Source: Lachnospiraceae bacterium
Lineage (GTDB): Bacteria; Bacillota; Clostridia; Lachnospirales; Lachnospiraceae
Direction of reading: 5' to 3'
DNA: 64,000 bases
NCBI GenBank assembly: GCA_910575035.1
Contig: CAJTDL010000003.1
Location: 186,001 to 250,000, forward strand
Shown: piece after piece, positions 25,837 to 33,936 of the stretch
Layout of the letters: the number at the start of each line of letters is the position of its first letter
How positions within the stretch are numbered: position 1 is the first letter of the stretch
Notes under the pieces: model-generated
The model's input: only the letters and a program-made list of their open reading frames with translations
The model's database searches: none
What the model was told of the DNA's origin: nothing
Made by a program: the position numbers and the translations under genes

Positions 25837-28178
25837 CATTCCCAAAACCCTTCCAGAAGCTCCTGTACCTGCGGCAATGCCACAGCCTGGAAGGATTTCC
25901 ATTCCCGCGGGAACAAATACTGCCATTCCAGCTCCAGGAAACGCCCGTCCAACAGCAGGACCACGCCTTTATCCTCCACCGTGCGGATCACACGGCCCGC
26001 CGCCTGCAGCACTTTATTCATTCCCGGATAGCGAAAGGCATAGTCAAAGCCTGCGCCCTCCCTGTTATCATAGTACTGCCTTAATATATCCCGCTCGCTG
26101 CTGATCTGGGGCAATCCAGTCCCTACTATAACCACGCCGATCAGGGATTCTTTTTTTAAGTCGATCCCTTCTGAAAAAATCCCCCCCATCACACAAAAGC
26201 CTATTAAGGTATTTTCCCGTTTCTTAGAGAAGGCTTCCAGAAAGGACTCACGCTCCCTTTCATCCATGCCGCTTTCCTGGAACAAGCATTCTATGGCATC
26301 CGCATCCTTCTTTTTCCCCAAAAACTTTTCGCTTACCTGCCCCATCATTTTATAAGACGGAAAAAAGACCATATAATTTCCCTGTTTTACCTTTACAGCC
26401 TGATAGATATACTCTGCTATTTTTTGAAACTCTGAGTCTGTCCTGCGGGTATATCTGCTGCTTACATCCCTGGCAATGGCCAAAAGCTGCTGCTCTGGGC
26501 GAAATATAGTCTGGGCATAAACAGCGTAATTGTCGTCCCTGGCGCTTAAAAGCTTTTTGTAATATTGGATTGGAAGCAGGGTGGCAGAGAAAAAAATAGC
26601 GCTTTTGCCCCTGTCCAGGCACTCCTGAAGGTTCTTAGCCGGATTTACGCAGTAGAGCTTTAATTTAAAATGCCCATTTGGCTCATGCTCGGTGTAGATC
26701 ACATAGTTTTCATCCAAGCGCGCCTGCATATTCAGGAAATGGCGCAGGTTCCAATAAAATTCCATCACCTCCTTTTTCTCTGAAAGCCCCCTTTCCTCCA
26801 GGAAAAAATCCTCAAAGGCAGCGCAAAGCTGCATCAGGGAAAAAGTAAAGGCGTCTATTTGATCCAATAGCCTGTAAGTTTCACATTCACGCTTCAGCTG
26901 AAGCAAATGCCTGTTGCAGCGTTCTAAGGATTGGGCGCATTTCCTGCTGTGGCCCTTCATAATTTTCTTAACTGCAAGGAAATCCTCTTTGTAAAGAATG
27001 GCACTGTACATATCCCTCCCCCGCTCCACCAGGTTATGGGCTTCATCCACCAGGAATACAGAATCCCCCTTTACCCCTTCTGCAAAAAAACGTTTTAGGT
27101 ATATATTAGGGTCAAAAACATAATTGTAGTCGCAAATAATATCATCTGACCAAAGGGCAGCGTCTAAGCACAGCTCAAAGGGGCATACACAAAATTCTTC
27201 TGCCTGCTGAAGGAGCAGTTCCCGCGTGATGCAGCGTTCTTTTTGAAGCAGCGAAAACACAGCATCGTTCACCCTGTCATAATGGCCTTTGGCATAGGGG
27301 CAGTGCAGCGGGTTACAGTCCATTTCCCCGCAGAGGCAAAGCTTTTCTTTGGCCGTGATGGCAATGATGCGGCCAAGATAGCCTTGCCCCTGCAAAAGGG
27401 CAAAGGCTTCCTGGGCTACGGTCCTAGTGATGGTTTTGGCTGTCAGGTAAAAAATCTTATCTGCCAGGCCTTCGCCTGCTGCTTTTACGGCTGGAAAAAT
27501 GGTAGTAAGGGTCTTCCCCGTGCCTGTGGGCGCCTGGATAAAGAGGATTTTCTGCCGTTTCAGCGTGCGGTAGACGTCAGACGCCAGCTTCTTTTGCCCC
27601 TCCCGGTAGGGAAATGGAAATTGCAGGGACTGGATGGAATGCATGCGTTCCCGGCGGGCATGGTATTGGAAATCTGCCCATTTCCGGTAGGAAGCAAGAA
27701 GCCCTTCAAACCATCCGCTGATTTCGGAGAAGGAATAGGTTTGGGTAAACCTGCGGATTTCCTCTGTTTCCAGGCTGCAATAGGTCATTTGGACAGAGAT
27801 TTCCGGCAAGGATTGCTGGAAGGCAACCATATAGGCATAGCATTTCGCTTGGGCAAGGTGGACTGCGAAGGGCGCTTCTAAAAGGGATACATCCTGGTAA
27901 ATGCCCTTAATCTCATCTATGGCCACTTTACCATTCTGGGTGATAACGCCATCTGCCCGGCCTTCGATAAGCAGTGTGTAATCGCCGTAATCCCGTTCCA
28001 GCTTCAGGGAAACTTCCGGCTGGTAAGAGGAATCCATACTCCGTTGGATCTTCCGGTGGATCCGGCTGCCTTCCTGCATGGCCTCCTTTTGGGCAGGCTT
28101 CCCTCTGCGGTTGTCTATGTCTCCAGAACGTAAAATAAATTCTACAAGGATCCTTACGGATATTTTAATTTGTTCCAT
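25836..28178 (-). CDS. PD-(D/E)XK nuclease fused to DinG/XPD-type Fe-S helicase
   Basis: About 780 residues. Residues 1-190 form a Cas4/RecB-like nuclease domain (EGSRIHRKIQ, GRADGVI, AIDEIKG and QAKCYAYM contain the H...D...E-x-K...Q pattern). From about 205 a superfamily 2 helicase follows: Walker A QAPTGTGKTLT, Cys residues placed for a 4Fe-4S cluster (CLCGEMDCNPLHC and CVCPFELC), DEAH box LVDEAHNLVERG near 376, and motif VI QAAGRVIR. It likely unwinds and trims damaged or branched DNA. I start at the ATG at 28178, with GGAAG 4 nt before it; an ATG at 28193 is an alternative. A LexA-like site and a -10 lie upstream. Confidence 0.9.
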   Translation of the reverse strand: MEQIKISVRILVEFILRSGDIDNRRGKPAQKEAMQEGSRIHRKIQRSMDSSYQPEVSLKLERDYGDYTLLIEGRADGVITQNGKVAIDEIKGIYQDVSLLEAPFAVHLAQAKCYAYMVAFQQSLPEISVQMTYCSLETEEIRRFTQTYSFSEISGWFEGLLASYRKWADFQYHARRERMHSIQSLQFPFPYREGQKKLASDVYRTLKRQKILFIQAPTGTGKTLTTIFPAVKAAGEGLADKIFYLTAKTITRTVAQEAFALLQGQGYLGRIIAITAKEKLCLCGEMDCNPLHCPYAKGHYDRVNDAVFSLLQKERCITRELLLQQAEEFCVCPFELCLDAALWSDDIICDYNYVFDPNIYLKRFFAEGVKGDSVFLVDEAHNLVERGRDMYSAILYKEDFLAVKKIMKGHSRKCAQSLERCNRHLLQLKRECETYRLLDQIDAFTFSLMQLCAAFEDFFLEERGLSEKKEVMEFYWNLRHFLNMQARLDENYVIYTEHEPNGHFKLKLYCVNPAKNLQECLDRGKSAIFFSATLLPIQYYKKLLSARDDNYAVYAQTIFRPEQQLLAIARDVSSRYTRRTDSEFQKIAEYIYQAVKVKQGNYMVFFPSYKMMGQVSEKFLGKKKDADAIECLFQESGMDERERESFLEAFSKKRENTLIGFCVMGGIFSEGIDLKKESLIGVVIVGTGLPQISSERDILRQYYDNREGAGFDYAFRYPGMNKVLQAAGRVIRTVEDKGVVLLLDGRFLELEWQYLFPREWKSFQAVALPQVQELLEGFWE

Positions 28179-28265
28179 TTTCTTCCTTTTCATCCTTTGG
28201 CGGAATGCTGTTTGATTTGCTGTGTTCTGCCATTCGCCCGCAAACTGGCTTTGCAAAAACGTGTT

Positions 28266-28283
28266 AAACTTGTGTTCATTATA
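28266..28283 (-). promoter_or_regulatory. LexA-like site overlapping the helicase promoter
   Basis: On the minus strand a -10 TATAAT (28278-28283) is directly followed by GAACACAAGTTT (28266-28277), which fits the Gram-positive LexA pattern GAAC-N4-GTTY. No good -35 is present. A second match precedes the polymerase IV gene. SOS control is inferred. Confidence 0.5.
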
Positions 28284-28395
28284 GCAGATGCATATAGAAA
28301 AAGGAAGACCTGCCAACAGAAAACCAGAAGAAAAGCCTGGGGATAAACCAGAAGAAACGCCGGGAAATAAGCCCACGCCCCTGTGCCCTCCTTAC

Positions 28396-29982
28396 TTAAA
28401 ATTCTGCGAATACTTCCATCTGGCCTTTCAATTCTTCCACAATTACCTGGTTTGTATCCATACGTCCCGTTATATCTTCCATATTCCCAACCAGGCTCTT
28501 GGCGCTGTCTGCAACCCCAGTTATCCCGGCAGCGCCATCATCAATGGCTTTTGTAATGCTTTCCATAGAATCCGCTATCTCAACCATGGAATTTCTAAGC
28601 CGATCCGTCCTACTGTTGAATGCATCAATCATTTCCTTGACATAATCAGCATCCTCTTTGTACTGCCTGCCAGAACGGACAAATTCCTGGAATTCTGTCA
28701 AAATAGTCTCACTCAGATAGTCTGCCATATCCTGGGAATGCTTAGACAGGTTCTGTACTGCGTTTGTGACGACTTGATTAACCTCCTGGATACGTCCAGC
28801 AGTTTCACTGCAGGAACTTGCTAAGGACTGGATCTCTGCTGCAACGACAGCAAAGCCTTTTCCAGCTTCACCGGCATGCGCGGCTTCTATGGATGCGTTA
28901 AAGGCAATCAGATTGGTCGATGACGAGATGGATACAATGTCTTTTGTCAGCCTGTTTACCTGTTCGACACTCTTGCTGTTTTCAATTGCCTCTTCCAGCA
29001 CTTTCAGGATATCGGCTGCCTTCTTTTGAATTACTTCTGTATTTGTCTGTGCTGCTGCCTCCATCTCATTTGCCCGCAGTTTCATGGCAGAGGAATAGTC
29101 TGTGATAGCCCTGCATTCTTCGGCCATATCATGGACGTCTCCTTTGATATCGGCTGCGCTTCTGTTAATAATCGCTGTATTATTTGCCACCTTCTGGATT
29201 GCCATGGACAGGGAACCTGCAAGGGCAGAAAGGACTCTGGCGCTTTTTCCCGATGTGCGGGTGTGTTTCAGCACTTCATCTGTTACCTCGTCAAGCTTCT
29301 GTGAACTTTCCTGAAGCGTCTCCACCGTACCCTTAATTGGCATTATCACATATTTTTTAATTATCCGAACAGCTGCGGGTACTAATATCAGGCATGCCCC
29401 AATAGATATGGCAGCGATAATCAGTGAGATCATATAGACGGCCAAAAGCCTCTCCCTTGCACTGGATGTTCTTGCGCTTACAGCGGCATACAGTTTGTCT
29501 GTATTACCTGCTATGGCAGAACCAAAGCGGGCAACGTCGCCATTGGCATAAGCATAGGCGTCCTGGGTCTTACTGTCCGCACTTGCACATACAAGAAAGA
29601 CCAGGGCATGTTTAAAAGATTCATAGTTTTCCAAAAGCTGCCCATAGATTGCTTCTTCCTCTTCCGTCACGTAATTTTTATATTCTTTTAAATATGTTTC
29701 CAATGTTTTTTCTTCTTCTTTGATTTGCGCCACGACATTGATCATCGTATTATAGTCCGTTGCGACAATATGGGACAACGCCATCTTATGGATGTTTGTG
29801 GTGGTGAGGCGGATATTCTGCAGTGTTTCTGAATTTGCCATATAGTTATCTACGATTTTAGAAGCATTGGAATTTACGTTGTTGATACTGAAAACCGACA
29901 GGGCATTTGAAATCAATGCCACAACTCCCAGTAAAATAATTGGAAGTATTAAACGCTGTTGTATGGTGAGCTTATTCTTCAT
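28396..29982 (-). CDS. Methyl-accepting chemotaxis protein (4-helix-bundle sensor)
   Basis: A 528-residue chemoreceptor: TM1 about 12-34, an extracytoplasmic helical sensor (about 35-188) of 4HB_MCP type, TM2 about 189-212, a HAMP-like linker and a long cytoplasmic coiled coil. The conserved hairpin tip is visible (TNLIAFNASIEAAHAGEAGK, then GFAVVA), which contacts CheA/CheW. It starts 32 bp after the stop of the solute-binding lipoprotein and is probably in the same transcript, so the lipoprotein may present ligand to it. No chemotaxis kinase genes are in the window. Confidence 0.92.
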   Translation of the reverse strand: MKNKLTIQQRLILPIILLGVVALISNALSVFSINNVNSNASKIVDNYMANSETLQNIRLTTTNIHKMALSHIVATDYNTMINVVAQIKEEEKTLETYLKEYKNYVTEEEEAIYGQLLENYESFKHALVFLVCASADSKTQDAYAYANGDVARFGSAIAGNTDKLYAAVSARTSSARERLLAVYMISLIIAAISIGACLILVPAAVRIIKKYVIMPIKGTVETLQESSQKLDEVTDEVLKHTRTSGKSARVLSALAGSLSMAIQKVANNTAIINRSAADIKGDVHDMAEECRAITDYSSAMKLRANEMEAAAQTNTEVIQKKAADILKVLEEAIENSKSVEQVNRLTKDIVSISSSTNLIAFNASIEAAHAGEAGKGFAVVAAEIQSLASSCSETAGRIQEVNQVVTNAVQNLSKHSQDMADYLSETILTEFQEFVRSGRQYKEDADYVKEMIDAFNSRTDRLRNSMVEIADSMESITKAIDDGAAGITGVADSAKSLVGNMEDITGRMDTNQVIVEELKGQMEVFAEF

Positions 29983-30014
29983 CTTACATTCACAAATCCT
30001 TTCAACATAAGTAT

Positions 30015-31253
30015 CTATCTTGCAGAAACGCCTTCTGCCATCTCATTTAACTGTTCCTGCAAATCCTGGCCAGAAGGATTCCCTGCCGCCATGTTCCCCG
30101 CAAATTTTGAAACAGGATCCCAGAACTTGCCGCCTACACGCTGAAGCTGAGAAAATTCAGACTGTTCTAAAAGAGCCGCGATCGCCGGCGATTGGCGGAC
30201 CTCCTCGGAATCTGCGACTGCAATGTTTGACGGGCCCTGCCCGCGCATTTCAAAACGGAGCCTTTGGTTTTCTTCATTTGTAATCCATTCGGCAAGCCTG
30301 GATGCCCATTTCGGGTGATCGGAATAAGCATTCACACCAATCAATTTACAGCCGGAAAAAGAAGCCATCTGCACCTGGCTGCCCCTGCAGCTATAAGTCG
30401 GCAGCTTGGCGGCTCCGGCATTCTCCCCCCATGCCTCCTTTACTGCAACGGCATTCCATACACCGCTGACGCCTGCAATTACGGAACCGTCTTTTACTCC
30501 GTTAAGGAATTCTTCGTCTGTACAGCTGGCAAACCCCGGATTTCCTGCAATCCGAAGCATTGCTTTCGCGATATCGATGCCCCGGATTTCCCCGTCTGCC
30601 TGATTCCATGTGCAGTAGTTCGTGATCCCATCATCGTTTAGCCCAACTTGTAGCCCTGTATTTCCAAAGAATGAATATACATACCATGCTGAGGACCAGT
30701 CCATGGTAAATAATTTGCCGCTTGCAGCCGCTGCTTCTAATATGCCGTCCAGCGTCTTAGCCTGCCCATCTGTAATATATTGCTTGTTATAGTACAAAAA
30801 ATATCCGTTATCTGCAGTCAATGGATACGCATATAGCTGATTGTTCACTGTGGCTGCCTCCACTGCGCTTGACAGATTCCTGCTCCTGACCTCATCTGCA
30901 TTCTCAATAGGATCCAATGCCCCAGCAGCCGCCAGGGCATTTAATTGGTCATCCGCAAAGGTAAAGACATCCGCGCCATCCTCCAATCCGCCGATCAATG
31001 CATCTTTACACTGGGATTCTCCCTGCACCTCAAATAAAATCTGAAAATCAGCCTCTCCCTGATACTCTATCTGAAAACTTTCAATAATCTGGTTCATAAG
31101 TTCCGCATCTTCCTCAGCTCCCCAGACAACCAGCTCAACTTTTTGGGATTCTGGTTCTGTATTCTCCAAATCCGTTTTTTTTCCCATATCACATCCCGTA
31201 AGCAATGCAATACATAGAATAGCCAGAAGCATTCCGCATATTCTTTTACTCAT
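30015..31253 (-). CDS. Extracellular solute-binding lipoprotein (family 1, sugar type)
   Basis: About 412 residues. A short lipoprotein signal ends in LLTGC, with the lipidated Cys near residue 21. The mature part has the pattern of family 1 carbohydrate-binding proteins (VELVVWGAEEDAELMNQIIE, DVFTFADDQL, ADNGYFLYYNKQYI). I chose the ATG at 31253; the one 4 codons earlier has its purine-rich stretch too close. Permease and ATPase genes of an ABC importer are absent. The only partner is the chemoreceptor gene downstream, which suggests a sensing rather than a transport role. Confidence 0.88.
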   Translation of the reverse strand: MSKRICGMLLAILCIALLTGCDMGKKTDLENTEPESQKVELVVWGAEEDAELMNQIIESFQIEYQGEADFQILFEVQGESQCKDALIGGLEDGADVFTFADDQLNALAAAGALDPIENADEVRSRNLSSAVEAATVNNQLYAYPLTADNGYFLYYNKQYITDGQAKTLDGILEAAAASGKLFTMDWSSAWYVYSFFGNTGLQVGLNDDGITNYCTWNQADGEIRGIDIAKAMLRIAGNPGFASCTDEEFLNGVKDGSVIAGVSGVWNAVAVKEAWGENAGAAKLPTYSCRGSQVQMASFSGCKLIGVNAYSDHPKWASRLAEWITNEENQRLRFEMRGQGPSNIAVADSEEVRQSPAIAALLEQSEFSQLQRVGGKFWDPVSKFAGNMAAGNPSGQDLQEQLNEMAEGVSAR

Positions 31254-31292
31254 AATATATTCCATCCTTATTTTCCCATTTTTTCTGTGGTT

Positions 31293-31321
31293 ATTATATC
31301 ATTAATATAATCCGTTTGCAA
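31293..31321 (-). promoter_or_regulatory. Promoter of the binding protein-chemoreceptor pair
   Basis: Minus-strand -35 TTGCAA (31316-31321), 17-bp spacer, -10 TATAAT (31293-31298), about 40 bp before the chosen start. Confidence 0.75.
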
Positions 31322-31426
31322 TATAAGAGGGCTCCACGATTGCGCAGACAGGCTTAGACAGACTGCAGACAGCCTATGCTGTTTTATCCCCATAAATTAC
31401 CGGTAGAACTGCCCTGCTGCACGGTG

Positions 31427-31452
31427 TATAATAAAACAAAAAACATTTGTTC
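31427..31452 (+). promoter_or_regulatory. Polymerase IV promoter with LexA-like box
   Basis: A perfect -10 TATAAT (31427-31432) with a weak -35 (TAGAAC at 31404-31409, 17-bp spacer) is followed by AAACATTTGTTC (31441-31452), whose reverse complement GAACAAATGTTT fits the Bacillus-type LexA core GAAC-RNRY-GTTY exactly. It lies 18 bp before the start codon, a repressor-like position. Confidence 0.65.
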
Positions 31453-31470
31453 TCTATCATGGAGATGTTT

Positions 31471-32715
31471 ATGGAAAGAGTAATCCTGCATTCAGATTTA
31501 AACAACTTTTACGCCTCCGTAGAGTGTTTATATAATCCCTCATTGCGCGGGAAAGCCGTTGCGGTGGCCGGCGATCCAGAAGCCAGGCATGGAATCGTAC
31601 TGGCAAAAAATTATGCGGCCAAAGCTTGCGGCGTTGCCACAGGAAACCCATTGTGGATGGCAAAACAGAAATGCCCGGACATTATATTTGTGCCGCCCCA
31701 CTATGAGCTGTATATGAAATACTCACAGATTGCAAAGGAAATCTACAGTGAATATACCGATCAGGTGGAGCCATATGGCCTTGACGAATGCTGGCTGGAT
31801 GTCACAGGCAGCACACATCTGTTTGGTGATGGAAAAACAATTGCAAATGAACTGCGGGAACGGATTAAATTTGAACTTGGCGTAACCGCTTCCGTTGGAG
31901 TAAGCTATAATAAGATATTCGCAAAACTCGGCAGCGATATGAAAAAACCGGATGCTACAACGGTCATTACAAGCGGCCATTTCCGTGAAATTGTCTGGCC
32001 GCTGCCTGTAAATGACCTTCTCTATGTAGGGGGTGCAACACATAAGAAACTAAAGCGGTATGGCATCCAAACGATCGGGGATCTTGCACAGGCAGACCAA
32101 AATCTTCTGCACAGCATGCTTGGGCAGAACGGTTTGATGTTATGGACGTTTGCCAATGGGCTGGATACCTCCCCAGTTTCAAATATTGGCGCAAAATCCC
32201 TGATTAAATCTATCGGCAACAGCACCACTGCCCCGCGTGACCTTATTACGGATGAAGACATCCGCATTACGCTTATGGTGCTTTGCGAAAGCGTATCCTC
32301 GCGTATGCGCGAATATGGCTTTGTCTGTAATACGGTACAGCTCGGCGTCCGGGATAATGAATTGTGCAGTTATGAACGGCAGGGCAAACTATCCTACCCA
32401 AACAGAACCGCTAAGGCATTATTTCAAAAATCATTTGAACTTTATAAACGCAACCACACATCCGGCAAGCCTGTACGTTCGCTCAGTGTCCGTGCCTGTA
32501 ACCTGTCGCTGAATGAATATGAGCAGCTTTCTTTTTTGCCAGAAATCTCATCCATACAGAAACAGGAAGCATTGGAAAGCGCAATAGACAGCATACGAAA
32601 CCGATTCGGGCATTTTTCCATACAGAAAGGGCTTCAGCTCTCTGACAAACACCTCTCCTCCATAAACCCAAAAGATGACCATATCATCCATCCCGAATCC
32701 TTTTTCAAAAGCTAA
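31471..32715 (+). CDS. dinB: DNA polymerase IV-type Y-family translesion polymerase
   Basis: A 414-residue Y-family polymerase: palm start VILHSDLNNFYASVE (metal Asp), catalytic YGLDECWLDVTGS, ASVGVSYNKIFAKLGSDMKKPD, the helix-hairpin-helix thumb (LYVGGATHKKLKRYGIQTIGDLA) and the little-finger domain to the end. It copies across damaged bases and is error-prone. The ATG at 31471 is chosen because GGAG lies 6 nt before it and the palm then starts at its usual position; two upstream in-frame Met codons exist. A LexA-like site precedes it. The sub-branch, common in Firmicutes and close to the UvrX/ImuB-like enzymes, is uncertain. Confidence 0.93.
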   Translation: MERVILHSDLNNFYASVECLYNPSLRGKAVAVAGDPEARHGIVLAKNYAAKACGVATGNPLWMAKQKCPDIIFVPPHYELYMKYSQIAKEIYSEYTDQVEPYGLDECWLDVTGSTHLFGDGKTIANELRERIKFELGVTASVGVSYNKIFAKLGSDMKKPDATTVITSGHFREIVWPLPVNDLLYVGGATHKKLKRYGIQTIGDLAQADQNLLHSMLGQNGLMLWTFANGLDTSPVSNIGAKSLIKSIGNSTTAPRDLITDEDIRITLMVLCESVSSRMREYGFVCNTVQLGVRDNELCSYERQGKLSYPNRTAKALFQKSFELYKRNHTSGKPVRSLSVRACNLSLNEYEQLSFLPEISSIQKQEALESAIDSIRNRFGHFSIQKGLQLSDKHLSSINPKDDHIIHPESFFKS

Positions 32716-32788
32716 ACCGCCCCATTCCCTTTCTGTCATTATAGAATAGTATTCCCTGAAAACGGAATACTACTATTGAGGTGTGCGT

Positions 32789-33043
32789 ATGGCAAGAAAA
32801 GTATTTGTTGAAGTAACAGCAAAGTTTGATACAGAAGGAAATATAACGCCGCTATCCCTCTTATGGGAAGATGGCACGGTATACGAAATAAACCGCGTGC
32901 TGGATGTCCGCCGGGCCGCTTCTTTGAAAGCTGGCGGAATAGGAATCCGATATACCGTCAAGATAGGCGGCCGGCAGAGTTATTTATATTTTGAAGGGCC
33001 AAAATGGTTTGTGGAGGCAAAGCTAAAGCCCCCACAAAAATAA
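32789..33043 (+). CDS. Small protein downstream of dinB, DUF6504-like
   Basis: An 84-residue basic protein (MARKVFVEVTAKFDTEGNIT...). It has no signal or membrane segment. Its pattern, a beta-rich start, then P-L-x-L-x-W-x-D-G-x-x-Y-x-I-x-x-V-L-D and a final W-F-V-E-A, recalls the small DUF6504-type proteins encoded beside translesion polymerases in other bacteria. The start follows GAGGTG at good spacing; a GTG two codons earlier is less likely. It begins 73 bp after dinB on the same strand, suggesting a polymerase accessory role. This is inference from context and faint similarity. Confidence 0.65.
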   Translation: MARKVFVEVTAKFDTEGNITPLSLLWEDGTVYEINRVLDVRRAASLKAGGIGIRYTVKIGGRQSYLYFEGPKWFVEAKLKPPQK

Positions 33044-33049
33044 AAAACC

Positions 33050-33451
33050 TTACATGCATTCATTTACCCATGCGATGAAATTGGCAGTGCTGTTTCCCGT
33101 GCGCTCTGCCTTGACATGCTGTTGGCCCCATACAGTTGCAAAATCTACGGATTCCACTCCATCATAATTCTGAAGCGCAAGGGCAAGGTTTACTTCTGTT
33201 GTAAGCGAAGTATCACTCTGTGCAATGCCTGTGCGGATCCTCCAGTGCTTTGCAGGCGTGCTGGTTCTATATCCGTCCTCAGATTCCAGAAGGTAATATA
33301 GCGGCGTATACATGTTCAATCTCTGATCTACCGTATACCCGACAGCATCCGATTTTTGAAGATCCTCATCAAAATCAGTGGCATAGCTGCTCCCGAGCCC
33401 ATCCAATATATCTGCAAGCAAGGCATCAAAAAATCCGCCCTGATACCTGTC
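33050..33451 (-). pseudogene. C-terminal fragment of a tannase-like alpha/beta-hydrolase
   Basis: An open frame of about 133 codons without a start: a stop lies at 33452-33454 and the first possible start (TTG at 33421) cuts into a conserved-looking segment (QGGFFDALLADILDGLGSSY). The end, WGQQHVKAERTGNSTANFIAWVNECM, resembles the catalytic-His C-terminus of subtype B tannase/feruloyl esterase-type hydrolases (W-x-x-x-H-x-x-A-E-R-T-G). Nucleophile and oxyanion regions are missing. It is a remnant of a full-length gene whose 5' part has been deleted. Family assignment is moderately confident. Confidence 0.6.
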
Positions 33452-33494
33452 TTATTGGATAATTTCCATAAATATACTTTTCATATGTATTTCC

Positions 33495-33680
33495 TCACAG
33501 TTCATATACTTCATCCAGCAGATTATTATCCGCAATCATGTTGCCACAAAAGAATTGTTCCCTTTTCTAAAAGACCATTACATATCAATTTCCAAAGCAA
33601 ACCAAATTTATGTAACCCTCCTGCCTCCAATGAAAAATCCACTTTCCGCCCATCCTTTTTTAACACATAATTTTTCTTCC
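33495..33680 (-). pseudogene. Internal scraps of an AAA-family (RecF/Old-like) ATPase gene
   Basis: Read on the minus strand, 33680 to 33526 encodes KKDGRKVDFSLEAGGLHKFG followed by LLWKLICNGLLEKGTILLW and then a stop. This matches the segment just before the Walker B DEPE motif of AAA_21-type ATPases (G-x-x-K-x-G-L-L-W-K-L-I-x-N-G-x-x-x-x-G-x-x-L-x-W-D-E-P-E). A frame-shifted 14-codon tail (33539-33495, ending LLDEVYEL) may be the end of the same gene. No start, no Walker A and no DEPE remain, so it is debris adjacent to the duplicated spoIVB end. Confidence 0.6.
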
Positions 33681-33899
33681 AGGCTCTGCCAGTTAGGTAA
33701 GGGCTTTCTCCCTATCAGAATAAAAACACAGGCAATTTTAGAAGCAAGCTTCCAAACTACCTGTGTTCCTATTCTTGTACATTTTAATGCTGCAGCATAT
33801 TTTCAATGAAAATCCCATATCCTTTGGAAGCGTCCTGGACAAACACATGGGTCACTGCACCGATGACTTTTCCATCCTGTAAAATAGGGCTGCCCGACA
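33681..33899 (-). repeat. Direct repeat copy 1: truncated spoIVB 3' end plus terminator
   Basis: 219 bp nearly identical (about a dozen differences) to 36413-36631 at a constant offset of 2,732 bp. It contains the last roughly 38 codons of spoIVB (stop at about 33784), the downstream terminator hairpin, and the first bases beyond. At 33900 the match stops abruptly and the coding frame enters unrelated sequence. It is therefore a dead spoIVB tail, consistent with duplication at an element boundary. Confidence 0.9.
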
Positions 33900-33936
33900 C
33901 GAGTGTGTCAAGTAAAGGACAACAAATTCTGACAGA

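Noticed and set aside
28179-28376. N-terminal extension of the nuclease-helicase
   Set aside because: The extra residues do not resemble the family, cross the promoter and LexA-like site, and a ribosome binding site supports the start at 28178.
28288-28824. Plus-strand frame starting with a Pro/Glu/Lys-rich repeat
   Set aside because: Most of it is antisense to the chemoreceptor signalling domain; the Pro-rich part is only about 25 codons and lacks a ribosome binding site.
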